In this document: positions 17,594 through 26,305 of the stretch, piece after piece | Numbering within the stretch: the stretch's first letter is position 1 | How the letters are laid out: every line of letters starts with the position of its first letter | Assembly (NCBI GenBank): GCA_947646115.1 | Contig: CANSFH010000009.1 | Span: 1 to 37,513 of the forward strand | Length of the DNA: 37,513 nt | Reading direction: 5' to 3' | Origin: an uncultured Mycoplasma sp. | GTDB taxonomy: Bacteria; Bacillota_I; Bacilli_A; RF39; UBA660 | Made by a program: the position numbers and the translations under genes | Notes under the pieces: generated by a model | Database searches by the model: none | What the model was told of the DNA's origin: nothing | What the model saw: the letters and a program-made list of their open reading frames with translations, nothing else

Positions 17594-18121
17594 CTACTTA
17601 TTTTTTGGTGCGAGAATCATAAACATTTGTCTACCTTCAAGCTTTGGTTGTGCTTCAATAACAGCATTTTCTTCTAATGCCTCTGCAAATCTTATGAGTA
17701 CATCTTTACCTAATTCTGGTCTTGCCATTTGACGTCCCTTAAATCTTATAAAAGCTTTAATTCTATGACCTTTAATTAGATAATCTTTTGCATTTCTAAC
17801 TCTTGTTTCAAAGTCATGAACATCAATAGTCGTAGATAAACGATACTCTTTAACTTCTTTATTCGTTTCTCTCTGTTTCTTTTGTTGTTCTTTAAGTTTC
17901 TTTTGGCGTTCATAACGATATTTGTTGTAATCCATAATTTTAGCAACCGCCATTTTACCATTTTCATTCATCAAAACAAGATCTAAACCAGCATATCTTG
18001 CTAATGTTAAAGCATCATCTAACTTCTTTTGACCCATTTGTTCTCCATTTGGACCAATAACCATCATTTCACTAACTCTAATTTGCTCATTAATCGGCAA
18101 CTCTTTATTCACACTTGCGAT
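17594..18121 (-). CDS. infC: Translation initiation factor IF-3, probable AUC start
   Basis: (I)ASVNKELPINEQIRVSEMMVIGPNGEQMG; GGAGGTG SD 7 nt upstream of AUC at 18121-18119. Confidence 0.92.
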   Translation of the reverse strand: MASVNKELPINEQIRVSEMMVIGPNGEQMGQKKLDDALTLARYAGLDLVLMNENGKMAVAKIMDYNKYRYERQKKLKEQQKKQRETNKEVKEYRLSTTIDVHDFETRVRNAKDYLIKGHRIKAFIRFKGRQMARPELGKDVLIRFAEALEENAVIEAQPKLEGRQMFMILAPKNK

Positions 18122-18139
18122 ATTTACGCACCTCCACAA

Positions 18140-18260
18140 TATAAAAAGGTAGAATATTTATATTCCACCTTAAAAGACAATTTAATATTTCTATTTTATG
18201 GCCTTTTACCTATGAACTTTATTCATCAGGTGGAATAATAATTCGCTTTCCTTCTTAAAT
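18140..18260 (-). promoter_or_regulatory. L20-type leader / attenuator upstream of infC-rpmI-rplT
   Basis: ATTCCACCT (18236-18228), AGGTGGAAT (18170-18162) and ATTCTACCT (18155-18147) followed by TTTTTATATT form mutually exclusive antiterminator and terminator stems. Confidence 0.8.
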
Positions 18261-18308
18261 TTCTTAATAATTATATTACTAATATATGCAATAGTCAAGT
18301 ATTTTTAA

Positions 18309-19346
18309 CTATTTATCCAATTTCTCATCTTTTTTATCAACATAGAAACTAGGTTTTAAAGCTCTATTTAATCTAAAACCTACTGTTTCTATATCTTCCC
18401 CAACTATTTTACCAGCTGCCGAATGATTGCTTCCCCCACCACCAAAATCACTCATAATAGAACCAACATTAATTGTACCTTTACTTCTAGCGCTAATAGA
18501 TATTATATCATCATCTATGTGTCCAACTGCGAAAGAAGCATCAACTCGGAATTTAAGCAAATAATCAGCAACTTTTGCTAGTTCTTCTCTAGTAAGTCTG
18601 TCTAAAGGATTTGTTACGACTGTCGCAACATTATACGTAAAAAATGTTGCTTGACTAACTAAATTTTGCACTTTTCTATCACTATAAAAGTCTTCCGCAA
18701 ATAGGTCATTAACTCTATCTAAACTTGCACCTTTTTCCATTAATTTAGTAACAAGAGCCATTGTAGCAGCTTTTGCATTTCTTTTAAATTTATCCGTATC
18801 TAAATAAATACCAGCAAGTAAATAATCAGCTATTCTCTTATCAAATTTTATTCCGTATGTACATAAAAGTTCTGTGATAAGCTCTGATACACTTGATACA
18901 TCTGGATTTATATAATTACATTCAGTTGAAATAGTATTTTTATCACCTTGATGATGATCAATTACAATAACATCCTTAAATGAATCTAAATAGTCTTTGC
19001 ACCCCGTAAGATAAGCTTTATTTAAATCTAGGGCTATTAATAAATCATTATCACTTTGTTTTTTCTTATATCCACCACTTGTAATAATAGGAATGGTTTC
19101 TCCTTCTTTATTTATTGGTAGCTTCTTTATCTCATCAACTATTATTTTAACTCCAGGTTCCATTGTCACTAAATCTTCATCCATAATAATAAATGGTTGT
19201 TTCCCAAGTTTCTTTACTATTAAAGCCATACCAATACATGAAGCAATTGTATCAAAATCAGCATTTAAATGTGGAGATAAATATACTCCATCAGCACTTT
19301 TTATTCTTTCTTCTAATATAGGTTTAAAATCTTTTATTGTTTCCAT
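18309..19346 (-). CDS. DHH-family phosphoesterase (NrnA-like)
   Basis: SPHLNADFDTIASCIGMALI, VIVIDHHQGDKN, AGIYLDTDKFKRN, GGGGSNHSAAGKI. Confidence 0.9.
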   Translation of the reverse strand: METIKDFKPILEERIKSADGVYLSPHLNADFDTIASCIGMALIVKKLGKQPFIIMDEDLVTMEPGVKIIVDEIKKLPINKEGETIPIITSGGYKKKQSDNDLLIALDLNKAYLTGCKDYLDSFKDVIVIDHHQGDKNTISTECNYINPDVSSVSELITELLCTYGIKFDKRIADYLLAGIYLDTDKFKRNAKAATMALVTKLMEKGASLDRVNDLFAEDFYSDRKVQNLVSQATFFTYNVATVVTNPLDRLTREELAKVADYLLKFRVDASFAVGHIDDDIISISARSKGTINVGSIMSDFGGGGSNHSAAGKIVGEDIETVGFRLNRALKPSFYVDKKDEKLDK

Positions 19347-19397
19347 AAATTCTCCTAATTAAATTATAGACATATTTTATTATTTTGTCAATTATTC

Positions 19398-19424
19398 AAA
19401 AAAAGAATAGCCTAAACTATCCTT
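19398..19424 (-). terminator. Rho-independent terminator
   Basis: AAGGATAGTTTAGGCTATTCTTTTTTT on minus strand. Confidence 0.8.
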
Positions 19425-19866
19425 AACTAAGTCTTTCTTTAACAAGTTTACTAACTAAAGACATATCAGCATTAGTAATTTTTGTATTTAATACTTTCAT
19501 CACATTACCCATATCTCTCATACTTGTTGGCTTAAGTTCATTAAATACTTCGTCTATTACTTTTAAAACTTGTTCCTCACTCATTTCTTCTGGTAAATAA
19601 ACGTTTAGTATTTCAATTTCTTTTTGTAAATTTTGAACTTCTTCTACCTTACCAAATTTTTCAAATTCTGCAATAGAATCTTTACGCATTTTAACTTGTT
19701 TTTTAATAACTGCTATAACTTCATCATCAGTTAAATCATGCATTTTATTAATTTTCTCTAATTGAAGAGAACTTTTTAACATCCTTATAACTGATAATTT
19801 AAATTTATCGCCACTTTTCATAGCATCTTTTAAATCATTAGCAATTTTTTCGTTCATTATCTTCAC
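19423..19866 (-). CDS. GatB/YqeY domain protein
   Basis: LKDAMKSGDKFKLSVIRMLKSSLQLEKI..., YLPEEMSEEQV, DMGNVMKVLNTKI. Confidence 0.9.
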   Translation of the reverse strand: MKIMNEKIANDLKDAMKSGDKFKLSVIRMLKSSLQLEKINKMHDLTDDEVIAVIKKQVKMRKDSIAEFEKFGKVEEVQNLQKEIEILNVYLPEEMSEEQVLKVIDEVFNELKPTSMRDMGNVMKVLNTKITNADMSLVSKLVKERLS

Positions 19867-19867
19867 C

Positions 19868-20056
19868 TTAATAATTATTTCTATGTTTTTTAGCGTTTCT
19901 CATTTGTTCTTTCTTTTCATTTCTTCTTTTAACGCCTGGTTTTTCATAATGTTTTCTCTTTTTTAATTCAGAAGGGACACCACTACGTGCAACTTTAGCT
20001 TTAAATTTCTTTAAGGCACCATCTACGTCTCCAGCTTTTACAACCACTTTAGTCAT
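19868..20056 (-). CDS. rpsU: 30S ribosomal protein S21
   Basis: VVVKAGDVDGALKKFKAKVARSGVPSELKKRKHYEKPGVKRRNEKKE. Confidence 0.93.
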   Translation of the reverse strand: MTKVVVKAGDVDGALKKFKAKVARSGVPSELKKRKHYEKPGVKRRNEKKEQMRNAKKHRNNY

Positions 20057-20135
20057 TTACAAATCCCTCCCTTCGTTTGCATGTAGCTATAGTATAACAC
20101 CATTATTTTTCAATATCAAGTAATTTAATTATTTT

Positions 20136-20342
20136 TTATTCGCTATTTTCTTCATTATTTTCATCTATATTTCTCTCAACATCCAATTTTTCATCTTTTA
20201 ATTCTTCTTTAATATCATTTTTTAAAGCTGTTAAAAAACTTTTTTTATAATTATTAACCATTAATACTGTCATCATCATTAAAATAAATATCAAAAAGAA
20301 AGAATAAACCATATAAATTGAAGCAAAACCATTTTTTTTCAT
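20136..20342 (-). CDS. Small membrane protein, possibly prepilin-like
   Basis: MKKNGFASIYMVYSFFLIFILMMMTVLMVNNYKKSFLTALKNDIKEEL: basic start then one hydrophobic helix and a charged tail. Confidence 0.55.
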   Translation of the reverse strand: MKKNGFASIYMVYSFFLIFILMMMTVLMVNNYKKSFLTALKNDIKEELKDEKLDVERNIDENNEENSE

Positions 20343-20366
20343 ATACCATCACTATTTAAATTATAA

Positions 20367-20397
20367 CAAAAAAAGGGTTAAATATAAACCCTTTTCT
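20367..20397 (-). terminator. Terminator of the peptide cluster
   Basis: AAAAGGGTTTATATTTAACCCTTTTTTTG on minus strand. Confidence 0.8.
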
Positions 20398-20551
20398 AGC
20401 AGTAATTTTTAGTTGTTACTCTTCTAAATGAACTTCCAACCATTTTTCCAACATCAATAACGATAGATATTATTCTAGCAAAAGAATTCAGCCATGTCGC
20501 TGTAATTCCTCCACCACTAATCCTAATTAATTCAAAATTTTCTAATTTCAT
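20396..20551 (-). CDS. Double-glycine leader peptide C (bacteriocin-like, 51 aa)
   Basis: MKLENFELIRISGG/GITATWLNSFARIISIVIDVGKMVGSSFRRVTTKNYC; below ORF-track cutoff. Confidence 0.78.
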   Translation of the reverse strand: MKLENFELIRISGGGITATWLNSFARIISIVIDVGKMVGSSFRRVTTKNYC

Positions 20552-20553
20552 AA

Positions 20554-20691
20554 TTAATTACACTTATTAGGATTAACAAATCCATAAATTACCGATGCTA
20601 AAAAAACTACACCAATAACTAAAGCTCCAAATAATGTTTTTGAAATTCCACCGTTAATTTTTAACAAATCCTGATTATTTAAATTTTCCAT
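20554..20691 (-). CDS. Double-glycine leader peptide B (bacteriocin-like, 45 aa)
   Basis: MENLNNQDLLKINGG/ISKTLFGALVIGVVFLASVIYGFVNPNKCN; below ORF-track cutoff. Confidence 0.8.
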   Translation of the reverse strand: MENLNNQDLLKINGGISKTLFGALVIGVVFLASVIYGFVNPNKCN

Positions 20692-20817
20692 TTATCTTTT
20701 ACCAACCTTTCTAAAAATACTTACTGCTTTAAAAATATTAATCATACTTATTAAAATGCTATTTAATAAACATCCCCCAGTACAAATTAATAATTCCTTT
20801 CTACTAATCTTTTCCAT
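20692..20817 (-). CDS. Double-glycine leader peptide A (bacteriocin-like, 41 aa)
   Basis: MEKISRKELLICTGG/CLLNSILISMINIFKAVSIFRKVGKR; SD AAGGAAG; stop immediately followed by the ATG of peptide B. Confidence 0.78.
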   Translation of the reverse strand: MEKISRKELLICTGGCLLNSILISMINIFKAVSIFRKVGKR

Positions 20818-20835
20818 TTTGCATACTTCCTTTTT

Positions 20836-21237
20836 CTAAAATATTTTTTCTACAATCTTTTTTATTATTCTTTGTTTATTATAGTAAAAATTAAACTCTA
20901 AAATTTCCTGATCTTGAAAATCTTCTTCAGTTGTAAATTTAATTTCGTAGTAGCTAATAAAATTTTCTTGATCAACTTTAAGTTCTTTACTAATTATTTT
21001 ATAATTTATCTTTTTATTGTTAAAATAAATCATATCAAAATCAATATTACTTGGTAAAAGCACCATTGTGATACACTCATTATCACAAGCAACATAACCT
21101 TTAGTTTGGTAATTGTCATAAGTATCATTCTTAATTATAAAGCTAATAAGAGCGCTAAAAAGAATTGAAAAAATAATAACTATAAAAATTAAATTATACG
21201 GTTTCAATCTTAAAAAAGCATTTTTATTATTAAACAT
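20836..21237 (-). CDS. Short membrane-anchored accessory protein of the peptide exporter
   Basis: One N-terminal TM (LIFIVIIFSILFSALISFII) and an extracytoplasmic domain; lies between exporter and peptides; resembles a reduced HlyD-like accessory by position only. Confidence 0.6.
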   Translation of the reverse strand: MFNNKNAFLRLKPYNLIFIVIIFSILFSALISFIIKNDTYDNYQTKGYVACDNECITMVLLPSNIDFDMIYFNNKKINYKIISKELKVDQENFISYYEIKFTTEEDFQDQEILEFNFYYNKQRIIKKIVEKIF

Positions 21238-23302
21238 TTCTATCATTAAAATCACCTATATTAATAATTTTTTCAAATTTATCTGATACATTTTTATGCG
21301 TAACATAAATTAAAGTTTGTTCTTTAAAATTATCAAATATATTTTGTAATATTTCTTTTTCCATCTCTTCATTTACTTCACTTAAAGCTTCATCTAAAAT
21401 AATAATTTTAGCCGACTTTAATAATCCTCTTGCTAAAATAATTCTTTGTTTTTCGCCTCCACTTAAATTATTTATCGCCGCATTAATTACAGAATTATAT
21501 CTATTAGGTCTTTTACTTACAATTTCTTCTAATTTACAAATTTTAGCTATTCTTGAAAAATCTTCATCTGAAATATTTCGCAAACTCAAAATATTTTCTT
21601 TAATAGTTCCCGTAAATAGTTTTTCATTTTGCCCTACATATAAAATATCATTTCTAATCGCCTCTAAACTATAATCTTTTTCACTCATAAAGTAATAATT
21701 AATATCACCCATATATTCGCCTAAAGAACGATTCATAAGTTTACATATAGTACTCTTTCCACTACCGCTAGGACCTATTAACAAAACTTTATCGCCTGGA
21801 TTTATTGTCATATTCACTTTTTCAATAACATCAGAAAATTTATTATAAGAATAACCTACTTCTCTAAAATCTATGTTAGGTTCTATAATTTTTTTAACTC
21901 CAGCCTTATTTCTATCTTCTTCTAAAACATTTATAAAATCACTTAATTTATTAAAAGATGCTTTAAGATAATTATATTTAGGAACCAAATCTATTAATTC
22001 TTTAACTGGTTCGAATAAATATAAAATAAGACTATTAAAAGTTACCAAATTTAAAACTTCCATTTCTCCGATATATATTAGATACACTCCAAAAGTCGTA
22101 ATTAAAAATAAACCGATTTCATAAATAAAATTTTTAACAAATTCAATATTATTTAACAAAGATTGCAATTTAAAATTACTTTTAAGCATCAAAATTAAAT
22201 TATTTTCTAGCCTATATATAAACTCATTAATTAAATTTAAATTTTTAATACTAGTATTCATTTCTATGTTTTCAACAAGCTTTGTATTAAAATCCGTAGT
22301 CACTTCTAAACTTTCTTTAATTTTTTGATAAAGAACTTTACTAAAAACTAAACCAATAATTATATAAATAATAACTACTAAACAAAGAATCAAAAATAGT
22401 TTATTATTTATAAAATATAAAACAATTACCGCTCCACCTATCAAAATCGAATTTAAAATGAATTTAGTAAAAATATCTGCTAACAAATTTTTTACTTCTG
22501 AAAGCTCACTAATTCTACTAGTTATTTCACCTGTAGTTCGATTTTGAATAAATTTTAAAGGAAGATTAAAAATATGGCTCAAAAATTCAGTAAATACTTT
22601 TGTATCTAAATTTTTATTAAGATAATTTAAATAGTAATTCTTCATAAAAGAGAATATTACTTTAAATAAGAAAATGCCAAAGAATACTATAATTATCAAT
22701 TTTAAAAATTTTATATAACTACCATGATTTATCAAAGAAATTGCTAATTGAAAATAAAAATTTCCTAAAATAGCTAAAATCATTAAGAAAATATTAACTA
22801 AACAAATGGTTATTAACAAGGTTTTGTTGGTTTTCAGAAGATTTATAAATATAGAGATTAAAGTTAATTCCCTTTTGTAAGTTAAAATATCATTAGTAGG
22901 ACTAAATAAAATTAAAATATTATCCCAAATAGCTAAAAATTCTTCTATTTTAAGTTTTATCTTTCCCTTTGCTGGATCCATCAGCCATACATAATTATTA
23001 CTAATCTTATAAACAACTACAAAATGTTGTAATCCATTTTTAAGACTTACATGTGCTATAGCAGGTAAATAAATATTACTATCTTTAATATCTTTAACTT
23101 TAACACCTATTGCTTCCAAGCCATAAGATGTCGCTGCTTTAACAATATGAAAAGCTGTAGTCCCATTCATATTCGTCACTGTATCTTCTCTAATTTTTTC
23201 TAATGGTACATACCCATTATAATATTTAATAATACACAGCAAAGAACATGCTCCGCAATCTTTTAAATCATGTTGCTTAACTACTTCAATTTTTTTCGTC
23301 AT
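21230..23302 (-). CDS. C39-peptidase-containing ABC transporter (bacteriocin/peptide processing and export)
   Basis: C39 domain VKQHDLKDCGACSLLCIIKYYNG and GLQHFVVVYKISNNYVWLMDPAKG; Walker A GPSGSGKST; NLSGGEKQRIILARGLL; IIILDEALSEV; start MTKKIEVV at 23302 with SD GAAGGGAG. Confidence 0.95.
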   Translation of the reverse strand: MTKKIEVVKQHDLKDCGACSLLCIIKYYNGYVPLEKIREDTVTNMNGTTAFHIVKAATSYGLEAIGVKVKDIKDSNIYLPAIAHVSLKNGLQHFVVVYKISNNYVWLMDPAKGKIKLKIEEFLAIWDNILILFSPTNDILTYKRELTLISIFINLLKTNKTLLITICLVNIFLMILAILGNFYFQLAISLINHGSYIKFLKLIIIVFFGIFLFKVIFSFMKNYYLNYLNKNLDTKVFTEFLSHIFNLPLKFIQNRTTGEITSRISELSEVKNLLADIFTKFILNSILIGGAVIVLYFINNKLFLILCLVVIIYIIIGLVFSKVLYQKIKESLEVTTDFNTKLVENIEMNTSIKNLNLINEFIYRLENNLILMLKSNFKLQSLLNNIEFVKNFIYEIGLFLITTFGVYLIYIGEMEVLNLVTFNSLILYLFEPVKELIDLVPKYNYLKASFNKLSDFINVLEEDRNKAGVKKIIEPNIDFREVGYSYNKFSDVIEKVNMTINPGDKVLLIGPSGSGKSTICKLMNRSLGEYMGDINYYFMSEKDYSLEAIRNDILYVGQNEKLFTGTIKENILSLRNISDEDFSRIAKICKLEEIVSKRPNRYNSVINAAINNLSGGEKQRIILARGLLKSAKIIILDEALSEVNEEMEKEILQNIFDNFKEQTLIYVTHKNVSDKFEKIINIGDFNDRNV

Positions 23303-23456
23303 ATAATTTCTCCCTTCACTATTACTTATTGTCCGCAATTACCTTTTTTCCTACTTTTAAGAACATAATAGGTACATTTTTAACTATCTCTTCTATAATT
23401 CGACAAAATACGCAAAATTTTAATGTATACTATCAACCTTAAGAAAGGAGCAATTT

Positions 23457-23909
23457 ATGCAAAATGGTCTTTTACTAGCAACCTTACGCACTAAAAAGAA
23501 ATTAACTCAAAAAGAAATGGCTACTATATTAAAAGTTAGCCATTCTGCCTACAAATTATATGAAGCAAATTTAAGAGTAATGAAATTAGAAACATTAAAT
23601 AAACTAAGTAACTACTATCAAGTTTCTTTAAATAGTCTTTTAAATTTAAGCTCTAAAACTTATTCTTTTAATACTCATAAAGAAATTAATTATAAATATT
23701 TTAGTCTTAATTTAAAAATTATTCGCCAAAAAAATCACATATCAGCATCTCAATTAGCTAAAGAATTTAACTTTTCAGTTACTACAATTTACAAATATGA
23801 AAATAATCCTCAAGAAATATCTCTTACTTACTTATATTTATATGCACAAAAATTCAATATTTCCATAGATTATCTATGTTGTAAAACATTAAAAAAAGAA
23901 ATACTTTAG
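23457..23909 (+). CDS. Divergent tandem HTH (XRE-type) regulator
   Basis: Two HTH-like halves: LATLRTKKKLTQKEMATILKVSHSAYKLYEANLR and LKIIRQKNHISASQLAKEFNFSVTTIYKYENNPQ; SD AAGGAG. Confidence 0.85.
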   Translation: MQNGLLLATLRTKKKLTQKEMATILKVSHSAYKLYEANLRVMKLETLNKLSNYYQVSLNSLLNLSSKTYSFNTHKEINYKYFSLNLKIIRQKNHISASQLAKEFNFSVTTIYKYENNPQEISLTYLYLYAQKFNISIDYLCCKTLKKEIL

Positions 23910-25063
23910 TCTTTAAGTACTTCTTTAAGTAAAACTTCATCATCTTTAAATAAATCATATTTTTTGACAATAAATCTAAATATAACTTTCATAAGGGCAA
24001 TACAAGGAGTAGCAATAATCATTCCTAATATTCCAAAATAGTAACCAAACACTAACAATCCTACTATTATTGTTACAGGATGTAACTGTGTAGTTTTGCT
24101 CATAACAACTGGTTGTAAAATATAATTTTCTACTAATTGAACAATAATACAAACAATTAAAACCGCAATTCCCGTAAATGAACCTTGTGAAAAACCTACT
24201 ATAACTGCTGCAGCCCCACCAATATATGGACCAATGTAAGGAATTAAATCTGTAAGTCCACAGAATAATCCAAATAGTAATGCTGCATTAAGTCCAATTA
24301 CTGCAAATCCAATTGAATCACATACAAATACCATTAAAGCAACTAATAAAGTACCACTAATCGTTTTACGTACTTCTTTACCTATATCAGTTAATAATAT
24401 TTCTATCTCATATTTATTCTTATTTGGAACTAATTTCAAAAAATGTTTTGTTATAGCATCAAAATCAAATAACATATAAAGTCCTACAACCAAGCTTATA
24501 AGTATTGTACCAATACCAGAAATCAAATTACCCAAAATACCTATTATTGAATTAGGAAGAGAATTAGTAAAATGAACTAAATATTCCCCTACACTATTAA
24601 AAATATTTTCTTTAAAGTTAGTTAAATCAATACCACTAATAGCCACTTGATTTACAAAATCATCAGCAAAGCCTTTAAATTTATCTAATATTGCTGGTAA
24701 AGTGGTAATTAAATCATTAATTTGCGTATAAAGTGTCGGTATAAGTATTCTCAAAAATACATATATAAATACTAAAAATACCGTATAAACTATTAAACTC
24801 CCAACAATTCTTGGTATCCCCTTTAAATACATTTTCTTAACTATAGGATTTAATAACCATGCTATTACAAAACCAATAAATAAAGGAGATAATACTTTAA
24901 GAAAATTAAATAATATATGCCATACATTTAAATTTTTTAAAATTATTGTACCACATAAAACTATAGCTACAATCATTACAATATAAAGTAGCTTTAATAT
25001 TTTCTTTGTTAAAGACACAACTTCATTAACTTCTTGACTATTAATCTCTTTATCTTTTTTCAT
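23906..25063 (-). CDS. AI-2E family transporter (PerM/YdiK-like)
   Basis: FLKVLSPLFIGFVIAWLLNPIV, GLTDLIPYIGPYIGGAAAVIVGF, ENYILQPVVMSKTTQLHPVTIIVGLLVFGYYFG. Confidence 0.9.
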   Translation of the reverse strand: MKKDKEINSQEVNEVVSLTKKILKLLYIVMIVAIVLCGTIILKNLNVWHILFNFLKVLSPLFIGFVIAWLLNPIVKKMYLKGIPRIVGSLIVYTVFLVFIYVFLRILIPTLYTQINDLITTLPAILDKFKGFADDFVNQVAISGIDLTNFKENIFNSVGEYLVHFTNSLPNSIIGILGNLISGIGTILISLVVGLYMLFDFDAITKHFLKLVPNKNKYEIEILLTDIGKEVRKTISGTLLVALMVFVCDSIGFAVIGLNAALLFGLFCGLTDLIPYIGPYIGGAAAVIVGFSQGSFTGIAVLIVCIIVQLVENYILQPVVMSKTTQLHPVTIIVGLLVFGYYFGILGMIIATPCIALMKVIFRFIVKKYDLFKDDEVLLKEVLKD

Positions 25064-25064
25064 T

Positions 25065-25595
25065 TTAAAACCTCATCAGTTCTGCTTCTTTTTCCTTAAA
25101 AATATCATCTATCTTCTTATTATATGTATTTACAAGCTCTTGTATGTCATTAAGTTCACTTTTTTCTTGATCTTCAGGCATCTCTAATTTTTTTATTTCA
25201 TTATTAGCATCTTGTCTAATATTTCTTAAAGCCACTCTTGCATCTTCACAAATAGCTTTCGCTTGTTTAACATAGTCACGACGTTTTTCTTCAGTTAATT
25301 CAGGAACAGTTAAAATAATCACTTCCCCATTATTAACTGGTGTAATTCCTAAATTTGCTTCATTTAAAGCTCTTTCAATATCTTTTAAAGCTCCCTTATC
25401 AAAAGGTTTTATCATTAAACTACGAGCTTCTGGAACAGTAATATTTGCTAAAGATTGAACTGGTGTAGGCACACCATAATAGCTAGCATTTATACCATTA
25501 AGCATTGCAGGATTAGCTCTACCCGCTCTAATCTTTAACAATTTCCCTTCTAAACTTTCCATAGTTTTTATCATTTTTAACTCTGCATTATCCAT
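25065..25595 (-). CDS. frr: Ribosome recycling factor
   Basis: KIRAGRANPAMLNGINASYYGVPTPVQSLANITVPEARSLMIKPFDK. Confidence 0.97.
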   Translation of the reverse strand: MDNAELKMIKTMESLEGKLLKIRAGRANPAMLNGINASYYGVPTPVQSLANITVPEARSLMIKPFDKGALKDIERALNEANLGITPVNNGEVIILTVPELTEEKRRDYVKQAKAICEDARVALRNIRQDANNEIKKLEMPEDQEKSELNDIQELVNTYNKKIDDIFKEKEAELMRF

Positions 25596-25661
25596 ATTAT
25601 TCCTCCTTAATTTGTTTATATAACACCATTATAACAATTTCTCAAATTTTTACAATATTTA

Positions 25662-26240
25662 TTATTTTAAATATTCCTGAAACATTAATTTAAAATTACT
25701 TTTTTTAAGTTCCTTATTCGTTTCATTCCAATAAAGATCAGGATTTCTAATTCCTTTATTTAAAGCTGTCTCATCATCCGTATAAAGTATTTTACCATCT
25801 CGAACTACAACTAGCATTGGCGCATATATATTTTCTGTACCATCATCTAGTATTGTAATATAATCTTTTAATTTTAAGACTATACTTTGATATGTAGCAT
25901 TCTTATTAGCTCGGTCTTTATAAAAATCATAATATAAAATTTCTTTAATTCCACTTTCTTTAGCTGCTTCGTTTAATATATTAGCATAATATCCACTCCA
26001 TGAGTTACTTGCATATCCCATAAATATTACTGCATTACCACTTTTCATATTAGAATATACTTCTGTCGCATTTACATATCGAAAAATATTATCTTCATCA
26101 ACTGTATTATATTCTTGATCAAATTTTTCATTATCTAAAATTTCTTTTTTACTAAAGTCTTTTGTACCAATAAAAATAAAAGCCCCAATAATTATAATAA
26201 ATAATATTCCTTTAATAAAATATATAACATTCTTATTCAT
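25662..26240 (-). CDS. Membrane-anchored thioredoxin-fold-like protein lacking CxxC
   Basis: N-terminal TM anchor; NAVIFMGYASNSWSGYYANILNEAAKESGI... LVVVRDGKILYTDD resembles a thioredoxin layout without the Cys pair. Confidence 0.55.
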   Translation of the reverse strand: MNKNVIYFIKGILFIIIIGAFIFIGTKDFSKKEILDNEKFDQEYNTVDEDNIFRYVNATEVYSNMKSGNAVIFMGYASNSWSGYYANILNEAAKESGIKEILYYDFYKDRANKNATYQSIVLKLKDYITILDDGTENIYAPMLVVVRDGKILYTDDETALNKGIRNPDLYWNETNKELKKSNFKLMFQEYLK

Positions 26241-26305
26241 AAATCACCACTAACTATAGTATAACATTTATCTTTCATTTAATTAAGAAAAACAACCCAA
26301 AAATG

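Noticed and set aside
17776-18238. ORFs 17776-17967 (-) and 18029-18238 (+)
   Set aside because: Alternative-frame/antisense ORFs within infC and its leader.
19093-19362. Plus-strand ORF of 89 aa
   Set aside because: Antisense shadow of the DHH phosphoesterase gene.
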